This document shows, piece after piece, positions 21,380 to 31,400 of a stretch of DNA of 64,000 nt; within the stretch, counting starts at the first letter, position 1, and each line of letters starts with the position of its first letter. This DNA comes from Strigamia acuminata (lineage: Eukaryota > Arthropoda > Chilopoda > Geophilomorpha > Linotaeniidae). Both the position numbers and the translations under genes were made by a program. The notes beneath the pieces were generated by a model, which saw only the letters and a program-made list of their open reading frames with translations, did not search any database and was not told the origin of the DNA. The stretch is taken from assembly GCA_949358305.1 (NCBI GenBank), contig OX442314.1, positions 52,833,369 to 52,897,368 on the forward strand, written 5' to 3'.

Positions 21380-22378
21380 TGTGGTGACCCGACTGGGGTG
21401 GGGCACGAAGAGTTTCTCTCGTGGCCTACATACGGGTAAAGAAGGGGAGTCGCACGCGCGCCTCCCTTCCCTCAGAGCATTGACATCCAGTCAATGGACG
21501 GGCGTCTGCCCTGGGGGAGTGGGGGAGATTTGTCTTCTCCACTATTGGGTGGCTTTAGTCACCTGTCACCCCCCGCTTTGTGCAAAGGAATTTGCCTTGC
21601 ACGGAGCGGGCAGAACCAACACAAAAATCAACCAAGATACACGTAAAAGCCAAACGTCCTAAAACGATCAAGCCTAAGTACAAAGACTTCAGGAGTGACC
21701 TAGGACAAGGGACTTTCAACGTGAGTACGATTGATTTGTGTTAACCTCCGCAGAGTAACCTGCGAAACAAGATTACCGCACTATTTTAGCAAGCCAGCTA
21801 GAAATAGTAAACCTACTCCAATTCAGCGAGTTGTGCAGACAAACGGTCGCACAAGCCTAAATTGCAGTAACCACGACGAGCGTTCCCGCCGCTGTGTGTA
21901 TCGCCGGGAACCACCAAGCGTCCGCCGCTGTGTGATCGCCGGACACCTAAACAAAACCCTAAACCTAGACAACAGACCAGAAGTAAGACCTTTTAGGCAT
22001 TCACTCGCGCCCGACCAGCGTGAGCCCGAAGGACCGAACGAGAAACGTGAGACGAGGACGCCATTCATTGCCACGCCGGCCCAAGACGACACCACGTTGC
22101 CATGCGGACGCCATCTTGGATCCAGAGCGCCAACAAAGGACGACCTCGACCAGTTTCCCGCCAACTTCACACACCCCAACCTTTTACCTTTTTATTCCCT
22201 TACATATTTTATCTCTTTTACCTGTACATTCCCGTATAATAAATACATTTATTATATTTACCATTTTACATTGTTTGCCGTTTCACATTATTTGGGTAAC
22301 CGCTTGAGTAAAGCGGTATTGCGAGATTAGAGAGTGACTCAGACCACGTATCAGCGACAGACCGAGTTGAGCGCGACA
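21380..22378 (+). repeat. Solo LTR related to the 41.8-kb LTR
   Basis: The segment starts TGTGGTGACCCGACTGGGG and ends about GCGCGACA. It aligns throughout with the 3' LTR at 41809-42786, sharing CCTCCCTTCCCTCAG, CAGTCAATGGAC, CGCCGCTGTGTG and GACCGCTTGA-like blocks in order. It contains AATAAA near 22240 and a GTGAGTACG donor near 21721. No internal region or PPT adjoins it, and it sits inside a degenerate AT-rich repeat, so recombination to a solo LTR is likely. The long open frame inside (21731-22330) is not a gene. Copy begins at 63361. Confidence 0.65.
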
Positions 22379-23343
22379 CGGTCAATTAATTTTTCCATCA
22401 AATTTCCAATCTAAGAGCAATGCAATTTTAATCACATCTCACATCTCTTGTAATAACGAATGCTCGCTCTCCCCAACTAGTTATCGACATCTGTAGTGCG
22501 CACTTGTTTTTACTCTGACCGTGTTTCTTGTTTTCCCTGGACACCAGGTGGACTTGCAACTTGATTCCAGTGGTTCTAAAGGTAAGAAAAAACCTTAACC
22601 CCATAGTGATATTGTGATTACAATCCACAAAGGTGGATTCGCAAATACATGATTAACTGCCTGTTAACCATATTTTGTTGTGCAAAGCCAACCAGCACTA
22701 AAACCAGGCCTGCAGGTGTGCAGGATGTGTCGCTCACAAACTAGCCTCATCAGGAAGCAGCTACGGCCCTGAACTTATAAAAAATGGCGAAAGAAAGATG
22801 CATCCTTCGATCAAAGTGCAAAAATGGCAGCGACCACTGAGGGCTTTGTACGCGCGTGCTGTACTTTTTTTCGTTCGTGGTAGTCTAAAGTGTTTGTCCT
22901 TTCTGTGTGCCACATTAAGCACAGTTCTGTTCAAAATGACATTATAAGTTAAAAAATAAACGGTCTAAATTAAAAAATAGTTATTTCATATGCGAAATAA
23001 TGTATTCTATCGTAAATTATATTGTACATTTTGAATGAATAATCATCCCACTATTAGACTATAGACATCAGTTAAAGTACACAGACTCCCATGATTAAGT
23101 GTCAAACATGTCAATTTGATTAAACTTGTCATGGAGTCATGAAACAAATGTGATTCTCTTGATCAAGTTGGGTTCATTCAGAGCTGGCCGATGGCAACAT
23201 TGATTTCAATTATTACACGAGTTAGGGGTGGAATCAATTGAGAAATATTGCGCAATTAGGGATGGCGTAGTAGGTGCGTTCGATAACTCATTGCAACATG
23301 TTGTAAACAAAAAGTAAATTTTGTTTTAAATTCCTAATCAATT
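22379..23343. other. No supported gene
   Basis: Degenerate AT-rich repeat to about 22430, then unassigned noncoding DNA up to the target site of the complete LTR retrotransposon. This is the first stretch whose second copy would lie beyond the window end. Confidence 0.4.
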
Positions 23344-25095
23344 TGTGACGATTCTACTTTTGGCTGATTTAATAGCCATTTAAGATAGATAAATAATCGG
23401 TTTAAACAAGACGTTGCTAGGAGTAGCAACAACCTAACCGAGATAAGCTTACAGAAGTCTGTGTAAAAATATGAATTCATGACTGAGCAGAAATAACTTA
23501 CAGTTTTAGTGTGACATAACATATTTATTACTGAATAATAATAACATAATTTGTGGGTTCTTGACGCGTGTAAACGGGCGGCATCAACTGGTTGAGGATC
23601 CGGGCGAAGCCAGAGGGATACGGCTGACTTGCGGCATCGTCACAAATAACGCTACGGAGACGTATTTGGTCCGCAGCTCGAGTATCTAATGATGCGAAGA
23701 GTCCTTCGCACAAATAGGAATATTCGGCAGAATATTCCATATTCCAAATGAATAAATGTAAAGTGATTAATGGAATATAACAAATGAATTGTTATATAAA
23801 TATTAATTGGGCGGGGACCGTCACGACAATTGAGAGAACGTCGCGGGAGTTGTTGAGACTCCATCCGCCAGCATGCCTTACGACGACAAGATCTCGTGAT
23901 CAGGCGCCGAGTATTTAATTGTACGCTTTAATTCGCTATCGGTGGTACCAACCACCAGGTAAACATTTCTATGGACTTACCGGGTTTAAAAGATATTGCC
24001 AATACAGGATTACCAATGCCCGAGTAATTTGTTTAACACGATATATTTTATATATCGTTCACGGGTTACTAACCCGGAGGGTACGATGGGGCGGGGACCG
24101 TCACGACGGTCGAGAGAACCATCGCGGGAGGATTTGACTCCTCCATCCGCCAGCATGCCTTACGATGACGGGATCCATTGATCGAGCACCGGGTAAATAT
24201 TACTTGGCCACTGCCGTTGGATTACCATTATCCAGGTAGTTATTTATCGCAACATCTTGAAGATATTACTCACGGGCTACCAACCCGGCGTGTTACCTGT
24301 ACATTAGGCCTTTACCGACTTTTAACGAGCGGAAGGACCAATTGTAGAAAGACGGGAACCTGCGTGGGCTGTTTACAACAGCCATCCTGCAGCGGACTGA
24401 GGCCAGTTAGCTGAGGGACCTACTTTCATTTAGCAAGGTCGTACTGTATACGACCGTTATATTAAGCCACCGTACGAAATCCTACTGTCCCGTAGAACAG
24501 CTGGCTAACGTTACGGGGCCATTTCATGCGAATGCATGTCTATTACCGGAGTTAGCCTTCCCGAAATAGCCCTACAACAGCAATAACAAATAGTAATGAA
24601 TACTAACTGTGGAGAGCTGAGGTGGCCTGATGTGTCGATAGAGAATAATGAAATCAAACGATAACAATTCAACTACAGACAATATACAAGTTCAGTTATC
24701 AAGCCAGGGGGATTGAGTGGGTGTGAAACTGATGCTTATATAGTTCTGTAGAACTACTAGATTGGCGACAGCCAATCAGCGTACGAATCGGCGGATTCGT
24801 GGGTCACTAGTCCGGACCTAATATATGACTATGTCCAGATGGGCCCAGTTGGGGGTGGGAAGGGTCCAATTGGCCCCCTTCGACAGGTAAGTAATGTGGA
24901 TATTGATTCGATAGAATCAACTTTGTCAAGTAAATAATACTTAGTTTATATCGAATAAAATAGTTATATTTTATTCACCGTGTCTAAATAATTATTTATC
25001 ACACTTTTTAGTTTTATCGAGTTTGAATTACGCGCGTTTGGTAAACAGCGCCATCTATTGTGAACATTGATAAATACGGATTTGTAATCATCACA
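23344..25095 (-). repeat. 3' LTR of the Ty3/Gypsy element
   Basis: 1752 bp, TG...CA ends, unusually long for the superfamily. It contains two tandem diverged copies of a 280-bp unit beginning GGGCGGGGACCGTCACGAC (23809 and 24089). Differences from the 5' LTR were seen near 23412, 24345 and 24369. Small open frames inside are not genes. Confidence 0.95.
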
Positions 25096-25106
25096 CATCC
25101 CCCGGT
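25096..25106 (-). other. Polypurine tract of the Ty3/Gypsy element
   Basis: On the minus strand ACCGGGGGATG immediately precedes the TGTGATG start of the 3' LTR. It is short but correctly placed for plus-strand DNA priming. Confidence 0.6.
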
Positions 25107-25842
25107 GACAATCATAGAGTTTACCAACTTTTTAATTGTCATTCTTAATGTATAAGAAATGTTCACCTAATTCTATCGAATTAATCCATATTGGTAAGTA
25201 TTTTTTATTAAACTTAATCACGTTATTTCTTTCAGAAACTTCGTCACCCGATTAGACTAATCGGCTTCTCTGTACAGCGCAACTCCCGGTTGCTAAGCGA
25301 CGGAAATGGACTCGACTGAACATGGATACGTGTTCGAGAAAATTAATTTCGATGGAAATTTTTATTTTCTCCGTCAGATAAATTCTTCAAGGCTCATTAA
25401 TCAACAAGATAATCAATAAAATAAACTTATGCAAAATTTTATTTATCAAAAATCTAACTACTTAACTTTTTATTACGATTGTCATAAAAAATTAACGAAT
25501 TTCAACTTGAAATTCTTCAGCGCTTCGATCAAAGCAAAAACAAACACAATTTTCCACAAATAATTATGAAAATTCGCAAAATAATCAAACAAACATATAT
25601 TAATATGATTAATTCAAATAAACATCCAAATTGAATTCGGGAAAACACAAAATTAAATTGAATCCAATTTGCAAAATTAACTACATTCGTCTGAATATTT
25701 AAATGATTAGTTCTAATTTCAAACAAAACTAAACACACTACTCATGAGAATACTGGAAAAAATTGCAAACACAACAAAACACTTGGATTATTTTTAGTCA
25801 AAAATATCCACTCGGAAAATAACGAATGTTAATTTGTCCCTT

Positions 25843-27372
25843 TTAATCCTTCTTTTCGACGTCAGTCGAATCTTTCTCTTCCTTCTTCTCGACTTCAGCA
25901 GAAGTCAGAAAATCAGACTCTTCAGTCGCCTCTGTCGAGACGGCGGAAAACACAGCTTCTTCCGGCGCTTCGATTTCATCCGGACTCGGAGGCGGAAACG
26001 GCAGGTCCTCGAGGAGCTCGGCCACGAAATCGATGACAGAAATCATTTCCTCGGCGTCCTCGAACTGTGCCTCGTCCGAAGTTTCAGACTTAGGCGCGAT
26101 AGGAGCGCTCGACACGTCGGTTACGACCGCTGGAGGATCCTCCACGGGTTTGGACGACGCTTCTACGGCCTGTTGAAGCTTACGGGCTCGCCCTCGTGCC
26201 AAGATGTTAGTACGCTGGACCTTGGCTATTTCCTTCGCTCGGTCGAGCGTCAGACAGCCTCGTCCACGCGACATTGCTCTTGGTCGAACGATTTCCTCTT
26301 GTACCTCGCTTCCGACGCTTTCGGCGGCTTGGACAGTTTCAGTAGAAACTTCGGAGTCCTCGGATGGCGGCGGCGACTGTCGAAGGAGTTCGACTCTTAC
26401 ACCGGCGTTGGCTTCAGCGCGGGTCCAGGTGAGGAAGCGTGGGTCGATGTACACAGCCTCGCCGCGGCTGTTCAAAAACAATCGACACTTGGGGCAGTGA
26501 GCCCAACATCGCTTCTCGTTAGGCTTAATGCCTTTAACTACGTGGGGCTGAACCTCCTTTCTCCACGGCTCCAAACGCGGTCGCGTTTTCCTTCCACGAC
26601 AGTTTGGACAACGCATTAGTGAAGAACCTGCGGATGCACCGCAGCACCACCCACAGCCGACGCAAAATGGGCAGATCGTCTCCGTGGCCTGGTCGGTCAC
26701 GATGTTATCGTGAGGTATTCCGGCTGCCATGTCACGCTCACACTGTTCTTTGCGCAGGCGGGCCTTCTCGTCCTTCTTTCTTGCCTTATTGGCGGCTCGG
26801 TACTCGCGGTTGCGAGAAACAGGCTCCGAAAAACGCAGGGCGCCCGGTGGCGGCTCGTTCCATCCGTATTTGGATGCTGAAGATTCAGCACCGGCAGGAA
26901 GACGTGCAACAGACGTTGATTGTCCTGCCACAGTCGGTGCAGCTGCATTCGACGTGTTGGCGACGGTAGGCGCCACGCTTGCAGTTGGCGGCCGAAATTC
27001 TGGCGAATGCGGGGCCAACGGGACGTTGATAACGTTTACAGGCGGATATGCTACCTGGGCCAACGGGGCCAATTGCGCCGACTCATAAACAGTTGGCTGC
27101 GCAGAAGTGGACGGGGCCTGCATCATCGAATTCAAATCGAGCGGAAGTCCGTCCGGATGGACGCTCAGCCAATTTAGCGTTGCGAGTTGCAGTGGCGTCA
27201 GGGCATACATTGAGGCGGGCGCCGTCGGTACTGGTTGGGCCCTCATGTAGGCACGTTCTGCCGAACGACGTTGTTCGTCACTAGACGAAGTCGATGAGCT
27301 CGAGCTTTCATGACGATGACGTCGATGACTCCGTTTTGAACGGTGTTTACCACTTCCCATCTGCACAAGCAA
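25843..27372 (-). CDS. Third ORF of the LTR element, cysteine-cluster protein
   Basis: A frame of 509 residues downstream of pol. The fifth codon, ATG at 27358-27360, directly follows a strong 3' splice site (CTTGTGCAG), so the likely product is about 505 residues from a spliced mRNA. It has an Arg/Ser/His-rich N-terminus (KRSHRRHRHESSSSSTSSS), a Pro/Ala-rich middle, a basic region (about 190-210), then a cysteine cluster: CPFCVGCGWCC (about 234-244), CPNCRGRK (about 255-262) and CWAHCPKC (about 289-296). The CxxCxGxG-like pair recalls DnaJ-type zinc sites but could be a different zinc fold. The C-terminus is acidic. There is no signal peptide or membrane segment, so it is not an envelope protein. 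RNA binding or RNA processing is inference only; no family is recognised. Confidence 0.75.
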   Translation of the reverse strand: MLVQMGSGKHRSKRSHRRHRHESSSSSTSSSDEQRRSAERAYMRAQPVPTAPASMYALTPLQLATLNWLSVHPDGLPLDLNSMMQAPSTSAQPTVYESAQLAPLAQVAYPPVNVINVPLAPHSPEFRPPTASVAPTVANTSNAAAPTVAGQSTSVARLPAGAESSASKYGWNEPPPGALRFSEPVSRNREYRAANKARKKDEKARLRKEQCERDMAAGIPHDNIVTDQATETICPFCVGCGWCCGASAGSSLMRCPNCRGRKTRPRLEPWRKEVQPHVVKGIKPNEKRCWAHCPKCRLFLNSRGEAVYIDPRFLTWTRAEANAGVRVELLRQSPPPSEDSEVSTETVQAAESVGSEVQEEIVRPRAMSRGRGCLTLDRAKEIAKVQRTNILARGRARKLQQAVEASSKPVEDPPAVVTDVSSAPIAPKSETSDEAQFEDAEEMISVIDFVAELLEDLPFPPPSPDEIEAPEEAVFSAVSTEATEESDFLTSAEVEKKEEKDSTDVEKKD

Positions 27373-27375
27373 ATA
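27361..27375 (-). promoter_or_regulatory. 3' splice site before ORF3 ATG
   Basis: On the minus strand a pyrimidine-biased stretch and TTGTGCAG abut ATGGGAAG. Donor candidates on the same strand are GTAAGT at 36123-36118 in the 5' LTR and GTAAGT near 27968-27963. This would give a spliced subgenomic mRNA for ORF3. Confidence 0.5.
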
Positions 27376-28415
27376 AATTATTTTATTAAAAATAATTCCA
27401 CTCTAAATAGTCATTCCTTGAGTCCAAAGAATTTAAAACGTATTGTTCGCAACGAAAATACACAACTCGAGTTATTTATAACCCTTAACACGTGACACTA
27501 ATGAGTCACATTCCCCTTGTGTTTATGACACGAGAATGGACTCGCCGACAGGGATTTTCATCGAAAATCGCAACTTGTTGATTTTTCAAAAGAAAAATTC
27601 TTTTAGTTTCTTTAAACTATTTAATCCAACTTTCGAGTATCAAAGATAACTTTCGTATTAATTAATTAACACTTAGTCTAATAAATATCTTACATCGAAA
27701 ATTCATCGCCAAATAATTTATGCAAGCCTCGACCGCGACTTGATTTAAATAATTAGTGCCTACATACTTAAATCTTAATAATTCATTATTAATATTTAAC
27801 CCAACTATTCGACTGAATAGCTAAACTTCCAGAGTGATTTAATGCCGATTCACGCTTATAACGACACGTGAATTTCTAACTTTTATCGGGACGCCGATAT
27901 TTTATCAATTGTTGCGAACAATTTTTTTACAATTCTTTGGTCAAAGAATATTATTGAAAACTACTTACAGTTGAAACTAGTTTTCCTTGTTTAGGAGTCG
28001 GCTAAATGAATTAGCGGAAATCTCGAGTTGAAAAGTGAAGACGGGTTGAAGGGACGAAGTCACTAGTATCCGTGTGTTTTACGAAGTGTTTGTGTGCAAT
28101 GAACCCTGGGAATTTTATTCTTTATTAATTGTCGGGTTCGAGGTTTAATCACACCTCGTAAGTCTCGTACCTTCGTAATTACGCGAGATTATCACTTTTC
28201 AAAGTAATTCTCTGTATTTTGGTTAAAATACATGTAAATACGACCAAAAAATTAAAATATTCTACCGAATATTTAATTCATCGCAACAAATTCATATTTT
28301 TAATATAAATTTCCATAAATATCGTAATATCTTGTCCCCCGGTGTTGAGATTATAAATCACTACACCTGTCAGACATGTAAATAATTACAGTCTCCAAGT
28401 TTTGAATAAAACTTA
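27373..28415 (-). other. Noncoding gap between pol and ORF3
   Basis: About 1 kb of AT-rich noncoding DNA inside the retrotransposon. It holds a donor-like GTAAGT near 27968 and a second G-rich motif (CACCGGGGGAC on the minus strand, about 28335-28344) close to the pol stop. Confidence 0.5.
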
Positions 28416-31400
28416 TCAATTCCAACAGAACTTTGAGGCTTTTCCTCGTTGTTGGTATGGTTTTTTAAATACTGCAGTGATGTTTCGCACGAAATTTTCA
28501 TCTGCATATTTAGGATTTGGTTTTCGTTCTCGTCGTGGACGAGTGCTAGTTCGAGGAACTATCGGTTGGGGTTTGCGGGGTTTTCGAGGCGGTTTCTTTG
28601 GAACTTCGCCTCTTTTCAACGCCGCTTTCCTTTCCATAGCAGTTAATCGTTGTCTGTGTCTATGCCTAGACTTTGTGGGCGCAGATTTGTCAATCTGCAC
28701 TGGAGTTGAGTCGGACAATTCCATTGGAATTTCTGAAGAAGTTTCAGGAATTAATTCCATTTCCTCAGCATCCGGAAGTAGATTACTTTCGTCCATCCAT
28801 TTAAGATTTTCTTGAGGCGAGTAAGAGGCGGACTTTTGTCCTACTTTCCACGTCTCAATCGGGTATGACGGAGTATAGGGATACAACGCTTTAATATTTA
28901 CTGATTTTTCAATCGAACCATCAGCTAATTTGCGTAATTTATACGCTCCGCCAGGAAGTACTTTAGTAATTTCCCACGGTCCATCTCTCTTCTCGGCAAA
29001 TCCCGCGGAGATATTTTTATCTGCGCACGAGAGAATGTGAGTCTGTTTCCAAACTAAATCTCCAACTTCGAACTCCGTAATTACGAACTTTTGTTCGTGT
29101 ATTTTCCTATGTCGTTCAAAATTCAATTGAATTCTGCGATGCATCTCTTGATGCGATCTGCGCAATACATCCAATAGTACTCTGACATATTTTTCTGGAT
29201 TTTCTTTGTCAAATGGATTGGCATGTTTAATAATCCTTGGGTCGAAAGGTAATGTTACGATTCGTCCCGTGTTCAGCAGCATCGGGCTTGAGCCGGTTGC
29301 CGCCGAAACATTATTTCGCATTGCGAATGCAAATTCGTCTAAATAACGCGGCCATTGCGTGTGCACATCTGTGTACAGGGCCAGCATCGTCTTTATGTCT
29401 CTATTGGCTCGCTCTGTCGGGTTCGCCTGGGCATGATACGTGCTTGTATGGGACGGGCGAATGTTGTACATTTCGCAATACTCATTGTAAATATCGGAAA
29501 CAAATTGTTTTATGTTATCGCTCACAATCTTTTTGGGGTGTCCCCATCTGTTTGTAACAGATCTTAATTCTTGAACGCAGTTAGCGCTCGTGGCTTTTGT
29601 CAAAGCCTTAATTTCAACGAACTTGGTACAATTGTCAATAATGACAAAGATATACTGGTTTTGGGACCTTCCCGCGGGTTTCGGGCCCATCAAGTCCATG
29701 TTAATACATTCCCAAGGATTGGTCATGTTGTGTGGTGTGTAAGGAGCTGCGTGCCTTTTCTGTTGAATAGGCTTGTACTGAGCACAGTGCGTGCAGCTTT
29801 TGACGTAGTTCCTGACACTTCTACTCATACCAGGCCAGAAATATATTAAACGCGTTTTCTCAAGCGTCTTACTCATCCCAGCGTGACCGCTTAGGGGGTG
29901 GCCATGACAAGCGAAGAGTACTCGTTTTACGAGTGAACTGGGTACAACGGCTTTAAAGCCGTTTCCCGAATCGTTTAATTCCTCTTCGAACGAAGGGTTA
30001 AAATAGATGATCATTTGATCACCATCAACTTCTTTTTTGTCTAAACAATAGTTTTTGACTTTGTTTTTCCATTCTTTTATTTCAGATTGTGGTATCCCAA
30101 CAACCTTGTCATTCAATAAATATTCTCGAATGCGTTTGCATTCAGTATCTAGTAGCTGAGCATCTATTATTTCTCTCCTTGTAGGAGGGACTTCTTTAAG
30201 TACTTCAGTCAACGCACTGTACAAGGTTTCTTGTACTTCCTCCCCCTCCCTTTCTTCAGAACATTCTTTAGAATTTTCTGAAAAATAGGAACGCATACTA
30301 GCCAAAAATTCTCGTTTTTCCGGGGCACGATTTAATGAAACAGAAGGATTTCCGTCCCACTCAGGCCAGTATTGTTTAATTTCTACAGGTTCCACATGAT
30401 CTCGAAGAGGAATGTCTTCCTCTGTTAGTGGGGCTCTAGAAAGTGCATCTGTAACTTGATTAGCAGCACTTTTTCGAAAAACAATTTTAAAATTTCCACA
30501 TTGGATTCTTAAGGCCCATCGGCCAAATTTCCCAGATGGTTCAGGCGTTCGCATCAACCATTTTAATGCTTCAGCATCTGATTCCAAAGTAAACGTACCA
30601 TATTCGAGATATGGTTTAAATCGATCAATAGCCCACACGACTGCGAGACATTCGAGTTCCGGCGTTGTATAACGCTTCTCCGCTCCACGTAAAACTCTGC
30701 TTGCATAAGCTACAGGTCTGGGTACAGAAATGTTTTTCTGCTTCTTTTCGTCGAATATATCGACGTCTTGGCAAAGGACAGCTCCTAAGCCTTTGTGAGA
30801 GGCGTCAGTCATGACGACAAATGGCAGAGTCATGTCTGGTTTGTGTAGACAATTGTCGCCACAAAGTAGCTCTTTAATTTTATTAAAAGCTTCTGTCTGC
30901 TCATCTCCCCATTCAAATGGAGTTTTCTCATTCATCATACGTGTGTATGGTGCGGCAATAGTTCCGTGATTTGGAACAAACTTCCTGAAGAAGTTAGTCA
31001 TGCCGTGAAAGCGCTGAATGTCTTTAGCACACGTGGGGGTGGGAAATTTCATAATCGCCGATATTTTATCGGGATCACCGAAGAGACCTTCGGGTTTAAT
31101 CCAGTGGCCCAAGAATTTTAATTCTGTACGCCCAAAACGAGATTTCGCTTTATTTATTGTCATGTTGGCTTGGTTAAGCCTTTCCAAAACATCTCGAACA
31201 TGTTTGAGATGATCATCCCAATTATCTGAATACACAATTACGTCATCCAAATAAACTAACGCGTAGTCTTGCAAAGCTGAGCCTAAAATGCCTTCCATCA
31301 GACGCTGGAAAGTACAAGGCGCATTGCAAAGGCCAAACGGCATTTGCACAAACTGATATGGACCATTTGGCGTGTAAAATGCCGTCTTTGGACGATCTTC

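Larger units (their letters stand above)
5243..22019. repeat. Large near-identical duplication, left copy
   Basis: Aligned by eye with 47224-64000 at a constant offset of 41,981. Only three differences were noticed: 5668 (g/c), 6135 (g/a) and 15309 (g/t). Left of about 5243 the copies differ frequently. The right end is set by the window end, not by loss of identity. Confidence 0.9.

Noticed and set aside
21731-22330. 199-residue open frame in the solo LTR
   Set aside because: It lies wholly inside an LTR, is not conserved as a frame in the related LTR at 41809-42786 and has no domain.
25834-26619. 261-residue plus-strand frame
   Set aside because: It is antisense to ORF3 of the retrotransposon and is a by-product of its codon composition.
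25843-27372. ORF3 as an envelope gene
   Set aside because: No signal peptide, fusion peptide, transmembrane anchor or glycosylation-rich ectodomain; it is hydrophilic with an acidic tail.
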